NCBI GenBank assembly: GCA_003565195.1
Contig: PXCX01000276.1
Coordinates: forward strand, 1 to 13,311
Direction of reading: 5' to 3'
Source: PVC group bacterium
Lineage (GTDB): Bacteria > Verrucomicrobiota > Kiritimatiellia > CAIKKV01 > PXCX01
Length of the DNA stretch: 13,311 nucleotides
Under the pieces are notes generated by a model. The model was given only the letters and a program-made list of their open reading frames with translations, ran no database searches and was not told the DNA's origin. This document shows, in pieces, positions 1 to 7,125 of this stretch; position 1 is the stretch's first letter, and each line of letters begins with the position of its first letter. A program made the position numbers and the translations under genes.

Positions 1-901
1 GATCCGTCGATCCGGTTGCGGCCTTCATTTTGTATAGCCTGAACGGATTCGGGCCGCCGGCCCAGTAAACATAGCCGCCGTCATAAACCGGCGATGACCA
101 TGACCAGAAATCGACATAGGATCGAACGCTATTGGACCAAACGATGGAGCCATCGGAAATATCGTACGCTTTGATGATTCCTTTGGGGTTTTCACGATCG
201 CCATACGCGAATACGAGACCGTCGTCCAGGGAAACCGCCGGTTGCGTATTACGGTTAAGACCGTTGGCCGATGCCCAAAGCAATGTGACCGCGTTGGTAT
301 CGATGGAACCCGACCAGATATCCATATGTCCGGGGCCGCCACGAAACTGGCCCCACGGATCCGGCGCCGCCATGTTCAACACAATCGGTTCAGCGGGAAC
401 GGCATTGGTCAGTAGTTTCGGATTAGCGTCCCAGGGTCGTTGCCAACCGTCCCAGTCGCCGTTTGATAACACGCGATCCGACATGCCAACCGGCGATGAA
501 GTCCACGCAACGCCATTGCTGCTGTTGAAATAACCCCACCATCCGCTGTTTTCGGTATGGTCGACACCCTGCTCACGCGCATATCCGTCTTTGTTGAGGT
601 CGTAGTAAAATGCATCGACGGCTAATCCCCATCCCCAATCCGTATACTCCAGTTCCAGGCTGCGGTCCGCATGGCTGACCGTAAGCAGCATATCTTCGCC
701 CGTGGCCTCACCGTCCCAGCGGTAACCCCAGGCCAGAACTTCAGGATCGAGTCCGTCGTTCCATGAAACCACGAACGCCGCCTGGTTGCTGCCTTCGCCG
801 ACCCAGTACTGAAGGTCGTCAAACGTGATGGCGCGGGCGGCAGCGGCGGATATAATGGTCATAATGATACATGTCGCGATTGCCTTGAACTGTTTTGTCA
901 T
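1..901 (-). CDS. Exported protein: N-terminal domain of unknown function plus PQQ-like beta-propeller; 3' end cut by window edge
   Basis: The frame starts at ATG 901 and stays open to the left edge, giving 300 residues without the C-terminus. An AAGGA site lies about 9 bases upstream. Residues 1-24 form a Sec signal peptide (charged MTKQFK, hydrophobic core, cleavage after ARA). Residues 25 to about 150 form a tryptophan- and aspartate-rich domain opening with ITFDDLQYWVGEGSN and containing WGYRWDG; I recall this type from exported or PEP-CTERM-like proteins but cannot name its function. From about residue 180 the WGQFRGG motif and repeats such as IKAYDISDGSIVW mark the first blades of a PQQ-type (quinoprotein-like) propeller. 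The gene is preceded by a cobalamin riboswitch and terminator, so a role in cobalamin scavenging at the cell surface is a reasonable inference, analogous to but not shown homologous with the Bacteroides BtuG propellers. An exported enzyme or adhesin is the alternative. Any C-terminal anchor lies outside the window. Confidence 0.85.
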   Translation of the reverse strand, partial: MTKQFKAIATCIIMTIISAAAARAITFDDLQYWVGEGSNQAAFVVSWNDGLDPEVLAWGYRWDGEATGEDMLLTVSHADRSLELEYTDWGWGLAVDAFYYDLNKDGYAREQGVDHTENSGWWGYFNSSNGVAWTSSPVGMSDRVLSNGDWDGWQRPWDANPKLLTNAVPAEPIVLNMAAPDPWGQFRGGPGHMDIWSGSIDTNAVTLLWASANGLNRNTQPAVSLDDGLVFAYGDRENPKGIIKAYDISDGSIVWSNSVRSYVDFWSWSSPVYDGGYVYWAGGPNPFRLYKMKAATGSTD

Positions 902-976
902 TCGCTTTATTCCTTTTTGGTTGCTGGTATCGCGACGCGATCCAGCGCCTGCTTCTTGTGTCATATTCTTGCGGCC

Positions 977-1023
977 AAAAAAAAGCCTTCCTGCTTCCCC
1001 CGCGAGGGGAGCAGGAAGGCTTT
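977..1023 (-). terminator. Intrinsic terminator, expression platform of the cobalamin riboswitch
   Basis: Read on the minus strand, AAAGCCTTCCTGCT followed by CCCC pairs with GGGG and AGCAGGAAGGCTTT around a short TCGC loop, with one bulge or mismatch. The stem is then extended by a run of U residues (eight T in total on the minus strand). There is no U tract on the plus side, so it acts only on minus-strand transcription. It lies between the aptamer and the start codon of the exported protein gene, so it should end transcription when cobalamin is bound. Confidence 0.9.
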
Positions 1024-1077
1024 GCGCCGGCTGGTCCGGCTGTTTAACCCATTGCCCCCTCTTGCGGAGGGACTCCG

Positions 1078-1236
1078 GTTATTCCCAGCCAAACACGTCT
1101 TCTGACTTCCGGCATCCTGCCTAACGTCCGTCCTTCTGCTGCGCTTGCAGCATGGCTTAGCGGATTTCGTAGCCGGTTACAGCGGCGCGACCGTGCCCGA
1201 TTCTAACGGGCTTCCGTTTGTTTCGCTGGTAGTAAC
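1078..1236 (-). ncRNA. Cobalamin (vitamin B12) riboswitch aptamer
   Basis: On the minus strand all main landmarks of the cobalamin aptamer appear in order. GGAA and GCCCG-TTAGAAT-CGGGC (1195-1215) match the hairpin whose usual loop ends in AAUC. The conserved GCCGCTGTAA lies at 1177-1186 (family GCCACTGT). A side hairpin with stem TGCTGC/GCAGCA lies at 1137-1152. The B12 box AGTCAGAAGACGTG lies at 1094-1107, 11 of 14 positions as in AGCCAGGAGACCTG. The ends close as P1: 1225-1236 pairs with 1078-1089 with two mismatches. In this class ligand binding lowers expression. The following terminator indicates transcriptional control of the exported propeller protein downstream. It is oriented away from the divergent larA-like gene and should not affect it. 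Confidence 0.93.
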
Positions 1237-1269
1237 TCTTTTCTTTGCGTTATGAAATGAATGGCTCGT

Positions 1270-1298
1270 ACTATGACACAGAAAAAAACGGATTGCAA
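1270..1298 (-). promoter_or_regulatory. Sigma70-like promoter of the riboswitch-controlled gene
   Basis: On the minus strand, TTGCAA (1293-1298) and CATAGT (1270-1275) are 17 bases apart, and a TG one base before the -10 makes it an extended -10 element. Each box matches the consensus at 4 of 6 positions. Predicted transcription starts about 25-30 bases before the aptamer, which fits. Confidence 0.55.
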
Positions 1299-1349
1299 GT
1301 ATTTATGTAATTTTCTGAAGAAAAAACGAAAAAAGGGGGACAGACAATT

Positions 1350-1367
1350 TATGGTCGCGCAACCATA
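1350..1367. promoter_or_regulatory. Candidate LacI-type operator between divergent promoters
   Basis: TATGGTcGCGCaACCATA is an 18-bp dyad with 16 symmetric positions and a central CG, a form typical of LacI-family operators. It sits between the minus promoter at 1270-1298 and the plus promoter at 1404-1432. No regulator gene is in the window, so the family assignment rests on shape alone. Confidence 0.4.
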
Positions 1368-1389
1368 TCATTTCCCGAAAGCGTGTTCA

Positions 1390-1429
1390 ATACCGTTTTC
1401 GACTTGATTTTTTTGGCGATAAACGGTAT
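1390..1429. repeat. Perfect 9-bp inverted repeat overlapping the larA-like promoter
   Basis: ATACCGTTT at 1390-1398 is repeated inverted as AAACGGTAT at 1421-1429. The arm centres are 31 bp apart, close to three helical turns, so both arms would lie on the same DNA face. The right arm overlaps the proposed -10 box. It may be a pair of half-sites for a regulator; an RNA hairpin is less likely because most of it lies upstream of the expected transcription start. Confidence 0.4.
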
Positions 1430-1432
1430 CAA
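1404..1432 (+). promoter_or_regulatory. Possible promoter of the larA-like gene
   Basis: TTGATT (1404-1409) and TATCAA (1427-1432) are 17 bases apart, each matching the consensus at 4 of 6 positions. Transcription would start near 1439, about 24 bases before the start codon and just upstream of the AAGGAGG site. Confidence 0.4.
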
Positions 1433-1462
1433 GGATATTTGCAAAAGCAAGGAGGCATACTT

Positions 1463-2767
1463 GTGAACCATAAAAACGAATCAGCTCGTGATATTCAAGG
1501 CCGCGGTTTTGCTGACCGGCTGTTAACCGAAGAGGAAGCCGCGAAGATATGTGATGCGGCGCTGGCTGAATGGCCCGTCGACGGCAAGAAAGTCTTGTTG
1601 ATCATTCCTGACCATTCGCGGACCTGTCCGCTGGACATGATGTTCCGACTTCTTTATGAGCGCTTGGCCGACCGGGTAAAAACGCTCGATTTTCTGGTCG
1701 CGCTGGGAACCCATCCGCCACTGAGCGAGGAACGGATTTGCGACCGGGTCGGCATCACGGTACAAGAATGGAAAACCCAATACCCGAAAGCACGTTTTTT
1801 CAATCACTTATGGAAAGATCCGGACCACTTGGTCGAGGTTGGTCGCTTGACCCGTAACCAGATCAGCGACGTGACCGACGGCATGTTCGAGATGGATATT
1901 TCGATCACCTGCAACCGCATGGTCCTTGATCACGATATCGGCATTATTGTCGGACCGGTTTTCCCGCATGAAGTCGTTGGTTTTTCGGGCGGCAACAAGT
2001 ATCTGTTCCCGGGGATTTCCGGACGTGAAATCATCGATTTCTTCCATTGGCTCGGCGCAGTCATCACCAATCCGGTGATTATCGGCAACAAATGGACGCC
2101 GGTACGCCGGGTCGTCGATGCCGCGGCGCAATTGGTATCGATGGAACGACGTGCCTTGTGCATGGTGGTCAAAGGCGAGGATCTGGCCGGCTTGTATTAC
2201 GGGACGCCGGAGGAAGCCTGGTCGGCAGCCGCCGATTTGTCGCGCGAGATCCATGTCGAGTATCATGACACCCCCTACCATACCGTCCTTTCTTGTGCAC
2301 CGCCAATGTACGATGACCTGTGGACCGGCGGCAAGTGCATGTACAAAATAGAGCCCGTGGTTGCCGATGGTGGGACGGTGATAATTTATGCGCCCCATAT
2401 CAAGGAAATATCCGCAACGCATGGCAGGGAATTGCACGAGATTGGCTATCATACGCGTGATTTTTTCCTTAAACAATGGGAAACATACAATCATTATCCC
2501 TGGGGAATTCTTGCCCATTCGACACATGTCAAGGGGATTGGCAGCTACGATAACGGCGTGGAAAAACCGCGCGTGAATGTGGTTTTGGCCAGCGGGATTC
2601 CCGAGGATGTCTGTCGGCAAGTCAACCTGGGCTACCGCGATCCGGCAACGATCCGGATCGAAGATTTCGAGAACCGGCGGAACGAGGGGATTCTCTGCGT
2701 ACCGAAAGCGGGTGAAATCCTTTATCGCTGGCGCCATGCGCCGGCGGAATTGGGTGGGACGGAGTGA
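1463..2767 (+). CDS. LarA-superfamily nickel-pincer hydroxyacid racemase/epimerase homologue
   Basis: The product (434 residues) belongs to the lactate racemase domain family, enzymes that interconvert 2-hydroxyacid stereoisomers by hydride transfer through a nickel-pincer nucleotide bound to a lysine. The GTG at 1463 is chosen because AAGGAGG ends 7 bases before it; a TTG at 1439 lies upstream of that site. D50 and R53 (PDHSRT) fit the family DxxR motif, H84 sits in ALGTH, H169 and K179 in FPHEVVGFSGGNKY, and H195 follows. The 10 and 16 residue spacings of H169-K179-H195 equal those of His174, Lys184 and His200 in Lactobacillus LarA, so catalysis and cofactor attachment look intact. The substrate cannot be read from sequence. 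The following gnd gene favours a sugar acid, and a D-gluconate 2-epimerase is known in this superfamily. The cofactor genes larB, larC and larE are not in the window. Confidence 0.88.
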   Translation: MNHKNESARDIQGRGFADRLLTEEEAAKICDAALAEWPVDGKKVLLIIPDHSRTCPLDMMFRLLYERLADRVKTLDFLVALGTHPPLSEERICDRVGITVQEWKTQYPKARFFNHLWKDPDHLVEVGRLTRNQISDVTDGMFEMDISITCNRMVLDHDIGIIVGPVFPHEVVGFSGGNKYLFPGISGREIIDFFHWLGAVITNPVIIGNKWTPVRRVVDAAAQLVSMERRALCMVVKGEDLAGLYYGTPEEAWSAAADLSREIHVEYHDTPYHTVLSCAPPMYDDLWTGGKCMYKIEPVVADGGTVIIYAPHIKEISATHGRELHEIGYHTRDFFLKQWETYNHYPWGILAHSTHVKGIGSYDNGVEKPRVNVVLASGIPEDVCRQVNLGYRDPATIRIEDFENRRNEGILCVPKAGEILYRWRHAPAELGGTE

Positions 2768-2792
2768 GATTGCCGGATACTCTTCACCGCTG

Positions 2793-2808
2793 GGCGGAAT
2801 CGTCCGCC
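2793..2808 (+). other. Short hairpin between the larA-like gene and gnd
   Basis: GGCGGA and TCCGCC pair perfectly around an ATCG loop, 26 bases after the first stop codon and 46 before the gnd start. No U tract follows directly, so it is not a convincing terminator. It may be an mRNA processing or stability element, or chance. Confidence 0.35.
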
Positions 2809-2854
2809 ATCTCAGATCAAAAAAAGAAGAACAATTAAGGAAAGGAACCAATAA

Positions 2855-4312
2855 ATGTCGAAAAAAGCGGATATCGGATTAGTCGGACTGGCGGTCATGG
2901 GCGAGAACCTGATCCTCAACATGGAAAGCAAAGGGTTTACGGTGGCCTGTTTCAACCGTACGACCAGCAAGGTGGATGATTTTGTCAATGGCCGAGGGAA
3001 AGACAAAAAAATCATCGGTTGCCATAGTCTTGAGGAATTGGCGGCCAATTTGGAGCGTCCGCGGAAAGTCATGTTGATGGTCAAAGCCGGCAAACCGGTG
3101 GACGAATTTATCGAGATGGTCATCCCTTATCTCGAAAAGGGTGATATCATCATTGATGGCGGCAACAGCCATTTCCCGGATACCATTCGGCGGACTAAAT
3201 ATCTCGAGGAGCAGGGATTGCTGTACATCGGCACCGGAGTTTCGGGAGGCGAGGAAGGCGCGCTGAAAGGGCCGTCGATCATGCCCGGCGGCAGTCCGGC
3301 GGCCTGGCCGTCGGTCAAACCCATCTTTCAAGCCATCGCGGCCAAGGTACAGGACGATGTCCCGTGTTGCGATTGGGTCGGCAATGATGGCGCCGGTCAT
3401 TTTGTCAAAATGGTACATAACGGGATCGAATATGGCGACATGCAATTGATTTGCGAGGCCTATCACCTTATGTCGGCGGGCCTTGGCATGTGTGCCGGGG
3501 AAATCCACAAAGTGTTTGTCGAGTGGAATGAAGGCGTGCTGGACTCCTATTTGATCGAGATCACCCGCGATATTTTGGCCAAGACCGATCCCGAAACCGA
3601 CAAACCGATGATCGATGTCATTCTGGATACGGCCGGCCAGAAAGGTACCGGCAAATGGACCTCGCAGGCGGGCCTTGATCTTGGCATCGGTATTCCCCAG
3701 ATTGCGGAGGCGGTTTTCGCGCGTTGTTTGTCGGCGGTCAAGGAAGAACGGGTGGCGGCGGCACCTCTGCTGACCGGTCCCAAATCAGGTTTTGAGGGGG
3801 ATCGTACGGTCCTTATAAAACAATTGCATGACGCGGTCTACGCATCGAAAATTTGTTCGTATGCCCAGGGCTACCAATTGTTACGCGCCGCGGCGGCGGA
3901 ATACGGCTGGGATTTGGATTTCGGCGGGATCGCGCTGTTATGGCGCGGCGGTTGCATTATCCGGGCACGTTTTTTGGGGGACATCAAGAAAGCATTCGAT
4001 CAAGACCCCAACTTGGCCAACCTGTTGCTGGATCCGTATTTCAGTAAAATCACCGCGGATACACAAGCTGCCTGGCGTACCGTAATCAAGACGGCGATTG
4101 ATCTTGGGATTCCTATTCCGGCCATGAGCGCCGCGCTGAACTATTACGACGGCTATCGGTCCGAACGGTTGCCGGCGAACCTGTTGCAGGCGCAGCGCGA
4201 TTATTTCGGAGCGCATACCTACGAGCGGCTGGATAAACCGCGGGGTGAATATTTCCATACCAACTGGACCGGCGCCGGCGGCACCACCAGCGCCCAGACT
4301 TATGTGGTCTAG
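2855..4312 (+). CDS. gnd: 6-phosphogluconate dehydrogenase, decarboxylating
   Basis: This enzyme oxidises 6-phosphogluconate to ribulose 5-phosphate and CO2 with NADP+, the last oxidative step of the pentose phosphate pathway, in the cytoplasm. The 485-residue length fits the homodimeric long form. The N-terminal Rossmann fold opens with GLVGLAVMGENL (residues 8-19). IIDGGNSHF and GVSGGEEGA are family signatures. The catalytic lysine is K185 in GHFVKMVHNGIEYGD, with N189 and E192 in the expected places. KGTGKWTSQ and WRGGCIIRA mark the all-helical C-terminal domain, and the C-terminal tail (YERLDKPRGEYFHTNWTG) that reaches the partner subunit is present. The ATG has a good AAGGAAAGGAA site. 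It lies 87 bases after the larA-like gene on the same strand, probably cotranscribed. Its stop overlaps the stop of the convergent glycosyltransferase gene. Confidence 0.97.
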   Translation: MSKKADIGLVGLAVMGENLILNMESKGFTVACFNRTTSKVDDFVNGRGKDKKIIGCHSLEELAANLERPRKVMLMVKAGKPVDEFIEMVIPYLEKGDIIIDGGNSHFPDTIRRTKYLEEQGLLYIGTGVSGGEEGALKGPSIMPGGSPAAWPSVKPIFQAIAAKVQDDVPCCDWVGNDGAGHFVKMVHNGIEYGDMQLICEAYHLMSAGLGMCAGEIHKVFVEWNEGVLDSYLIEITRDILAKTDPETDKPMIDVILDTAGQKGTGKWTSQAGLDLGIGIPQIAEAVFARCLSAVKEERVAAAPLLTGPKSGFEGDRTVLIKQLHDAVYASKICSYAQGYQLLRAAAAEYGWDLDFGGIALLWRGGCIIRARFLGDIKKAFDQDPNLANLLLDPYFSKITADTQAAWRTVIKTAIDLGIPIPAMSAALNYYDGYRSERLPANLLQAQRDYFGAHTYERLDKPRGEYFHTNWTGAGGTTSAQTYVV

Positions 4313-5403
4313 CGCGGTGCCGCAGGTTCCAGCAACGGCGCCAATCGGGCGCGCAGCTCGCCGTCGACGTTGCGCGCCTGATAACGTGCCAAACGTTTTT
4401 GTTGACGCTCGATAATCGCTCGCCGCAAGGAAAGATCGCGAACCAAACGGTCGATCATTTCGGCAAGCGCGGGATAGTCTTTGCGGCTGACTAAAACGCC
4501 GCTGCCATCCAGGGTTTCCGGGACGGCGGCCGCGCGGTAAGCCAGAATCGGCAAGTCAAAAACCATGCTTTCCATCAGGGGAATGCAAAAACCTTCGTGT
4601 TCGCTCATACATACGAAAACATCGGCCACGCGGTACACGGCATTGAGCGCGTTCTGGGGAATACTTCCGAGGAAATGAACATCACGCAGCCGCCATTCAC
4701 GGGCCAGCGACAGCAACCAGAAATAGTAACGTTCCATGCCGGACCACGATCCGGCCAGCAGCAAACGCGAATGCGGGTTAACCGCTTTTTGATAGTGCGC
4801 GAAAAGAGCCAGCAGATGTTCAATCCGCTTGTTGGGAACACACCGGCCGACAAACAGAAGGTTTGTCCGGCCGTCACGGAAACGGCGTAAATACGAGCGG
4901 TCCGGCGGTTTATTGAGCGTGTTGAAATCCAGCGCCAGCGGAAAAACAGCGGGTTGCGAATATCCCATCGCAACCAGTTCGCGTGCGTTGAAAGCGCTGT
5001 CCGCCAAGACGATATCGGCGGTCGGCGCCAGCGCTTTGACCTGTTCGCGGCCGCGCGCCAAGTCGAGGGCCATGGCCGGTTGAAACCATCGGAAATAATG
5101 CGGTGGCGTAACGTTGTGATACAGAATAATTTTGGGACAGTCAAGCCCGGCATAACAGGCATTGGAAGCGGAACCGATCGATAGATGCAACAACACCACG
5201 GCACCTTTGGCACAGGCTGCCGGCGCTTCCGAGAGGTCGCGCGCCCGCGAACGCCATTCGGGCAGAATCCGCCGTTTTTCGCAAAATATATCGGACTCAT
5301 AGCCCCAGGCGCGGAAGAAGGTTTGCAGAACCCGTGCTTCGTTGCTGATGGCATCGCTACGCGCATAACCGGCGATGAATTGATGAATGGCCGTGACGGT
5401 CAT
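4309..5403 (-). CDS. Family 4 glycosyltransferase
   Basis: The 364-residue product is a GT-B fold, retaining glycosyltransferase of the GT4 type, which moves a sugar from an activated donor to a glycan or other acceptor on the cytoplasmic side. It opens with VTAIHQFIAGYARSDAISNE, typical of a GT4 subgroup whose N-terminus reads HQF..GDAI. The donor site is marked by FVGRCVPNKRIEHLL near residues 185-198 and by the E-x7-E motif in EHEGFCIPLMESM near residues 268-280. The start at 5403 is chosen because it begins the conserved domain and follows the TPR gene stop by 11 bases; the frame extends further upstream (to 5667) only through the overlapping TPR gene. No clear Shine-Dalgarno site is seen, so translation may be coupled to the gene before it. 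The acceptor is unknown. Cell-surface polysaccharide or protein glycosylation is possible. Confidence 0.9.
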   Translation of the reverse strand: MTVTAIHQFIAGYARSDAISNEARVLQTFFRAWGYESDIFCEKRRILPEWRSRARDLSEAPAACAKGAVVLLHLSIGSASNACYAGLDCPKIILYHNVTPPHYFRWFQPAMALDLARGREQVKALAPTADIVLADSAFNARELVAMGYSQPAVFPLALDFNTLNKPPDRSYLRRFRDGRTNLLFVGRCVPNKRIEHLLALFAHYQKAVNPHSRLLLAGSWSGMERYYFWLLSLAREWRLRDVHFLGSIPQNALNAVYRVADVFVCMSEHEGFCIPLMESMVFDLPILAYRAAAVPETLDGSGVLVSRKDYPALAEMIDRLVRDLSLRRAIIERQQKRLARYQARNVDGELRARLAPLLEPAAPR

Positions 5404-5414
5404 GAGGCTTTGGT

Positions 5415-7088
5415 TCAAGGCGCTTCCGGTGGTTTCAAGGCGTTCAGATCGATCCCCTCGCCCTTCAGTTTCCGGTATACTTCCTGATTGGTCGGATCCT
5501 TTTGGAAGCTTCTTTTCCAGTATGTGACCGCTTCCCCGGTTCGATCCAGGGCGTGCAGTGCATCGCCGACATGCTCGATGATGACCGGGTGATCGGGCGT
5601 CTGTTCCAATGCGTGCCGTAATGTTTCCAACGCTTTCTCGTATCGGCCTTGCTGATAGTAAATCCATCCGAGTGTATCGATATAGGCGCCGCTCTCAGGC
5701 TCGGCATCCAGGGCAACCTTGACCAGCGTTTTGGCTTCATCAAGGTTGGTTGCCTTTTCGGCCCACATATAGGCCAGGTAATTGAAAGCCTCGTGTATTT
5801 GGGGATATTTTTCGATCGAACGCCGAAAATGACGTTCAGCGTCCGCGAAACGTTCGGCGCGTTCATAGGCGGCGCCTATCCAGAAATCGAAACGGGTCGG
5901 CAAACTGAATTCGTCCGGATCCATACGTTCCGCGATGGCCGCGGCCTTCTCCAATGCCTGCACAGCCTGCTCGTACTTTTCGATGGCGCTATACGCCAAT
6001 CCACGAAACATCCACGCCACGGCATCGTTGGGATACTGCTCGGTTGCTTTAGCCATGACGATGGCTGCTTCCTCGGGACGGTTTTCACTGAGCAACAATC
6101 GGCCGGCACGTAACCAGGCGACTAACGGAGTATCCGCCATCTCGACTACTTGCAGGGCATAGGGGATGGCGCGCGCAGGATCATCGCCGCTTTCATATAT
6201 TTGTGCCAACCGATCGGCAACCGTCGCCGGTTGTTCGGCGGCCTCCGGCCAACGCTGCAAAGCTTCACGCGCCTTGTCGTGATGTCCCAGCCGGGCGTAA
6301 ACCAGCGCCGTCGTTTGGTGGATTTCAAGATCGTACGGCTCAAACTCCTGCAACGTTTGCAGGGGCATCAAGGCCTCGTCAAGATGCCCTTGCGAAATTA
6401 AAACGATGGCAAACTCCCTCAGAAAAAATATCAGGGCCGGATCGCTGATGTCCTGCTCTATAGCCTTTTCGACAATGGCCAGCGCCGCCTCATGATCGTC
6501 AGTTTCGATTGCCGACATAGCCAGTCCGACATAGGCCAAGGCGTTATCAGGCGCGCTTTGTAACGCGTCTTTAAACCATTCCCGGGCATCGGGGGTATCG
6601 CCCGCACGCAACATCAGAAAAGCCAATCCGAGCGCCGCTTGTGAATCGTCGGGATCCAAGCGCATGGCCTGCTTAAAATAGACACGCGCCTTCTCGCGGT
6701 ATCCGGCGTCCCACAGAATACGACCCAGTTCTTGTTGCGCGTGCGCCGAATCGGCATGGTGCAAGGCGACCGATTGGATCAACGCTTTGGCAGTTTCGTC
6801 CTGATCCAGCGTCACCAGTGATTTGGCTGCCAGGACAACCAATTCGAGGTTTTCCGGCAACAACCGTGCCGCCTTCTCATACAAAACGGCAGCCTTCTCA
6901 TGATTGTGGTCGAGACCCTGGAACAGCCGACCTCTTGCAAAGTATGCCATGGCCTCGGCAACGTCGTCATCCGATTGCACGACCGCCGTCTCAGGGGAGA
7001 CCGCCGGCTGCGGCGGCCGTATCGAGGTACAGCCGCCTATCAGAACGGACACTCCCAGCCATGCCATGGTTCGCATCGTTGCCACCAT
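5415..7088 (-). CDS. TPR-repeat lipoprotein
   Basis: The 557-residue product has a short lipoprotein signal ending LIGGC (lipidated C20), a Pro/Ser-rich linker, then tandem tetratricopeptide repeats over almost the whole length, such as AQQELGRILWDAGYREKARV and YIDTLGWIYYQQGRYEKALE. TPR arrays are protein-binding scaffolds, so this is probably an envelope-anchored assembly factor. The partner is unknown. The start is placed at ATG 7088; ATG 7076 and 7067 are alternatives that keep most or all of the signal peptide, while the ATG at 7151 would overlap the micro-protein gene upstream. No strong ribosome binding site is visible before any of them. It sits 37 bases after the bS22-like gene and 11 before the glycosyltransferase, as in many TPR and GT pairs linked to exopolysaccharide or protein export, but that link is inference. 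Confidence 0.85.
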   Translation of the reverse strand: MVATMRTMAWLGVSVLIGGCTSIRPPQPAVSPETAVVQSDDDVAEAMAYFARGRLFQGLDHNHEKAAVLYEKAARLLPENLELVVLAAKSLVTLDQDETAKALIQSVALHHADSAHAQQELGRILWDAGYREKARVYFKQAMRLDPDDSQAALGLAFLMLRAGDTPDAREWFKDALQSAPDNALAYVGLAMSAIETDDHEAALAIVEKAIEQDISDPALIFFLREFAIVLISQGHLDEALMPLQTLQEFEPYDLEIHQTTALVYARLGHHDKAREALQRWPEAAEQPATVADRLAQIYESGDDPARAIPYALQVVEMADTPLVAWLRAGRLLLSENRPEEAAIVMAKATEQYPNDAVAWMFRGLAYSAIEKYEQAVQALEKAAAIAERMDPDEFSLPTRFDFWIGAAYERAERFADAERHFRRSIEKYPQIHEAFNYLAYMWAEKATNLDEAKTLVKVALDAEPESGAYIDTLGWIYYQQGRYEKALETLRHALEQTPDHPVIIEHVGDALHALDRTGEAVTYWKRSFQKDPTNQEVYRKLKGEGIDLNALKPPEAP

Positions 7089-7125
7089 CGTGTGCCGCTG
7101 CTTAAACGGGATATGCAAAGACAGG

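Noticed and set aside
825..1124. Plus-strand open frames across the terminator and part of the riboswitch
   Set aside because: They overlap a well-supported minus-strand regulatory RNA and gene start and have no recognisable product.
1330..1348. AAAAAGGGGGACAGAC stretch resembling sequences found near REP-associated transposases
   Set aside because: No transposase, no paired REP hairpin and no second copy in the window; resemblance from memory only.
1439..1462. TTG start for the larA-like gene
   Set aside because: The ribosome binding site AAGGAGG lies downstream of this codon and is placed correctly for GTG 1463.
1808..2851. 347-codon open frame antisense to the larA-like gene
   Set aside because: It mirrors a gene with intact catalytic residues, shows no family features and has no binding site; a codon-bias shadow.
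5404..5667. Longer start for the glycosyltransferase
   Set aside because: The added 88 residues lie inside the TPR gene in another frame, have low-complexity composition, and precede the conserved GT4 N-terminus.
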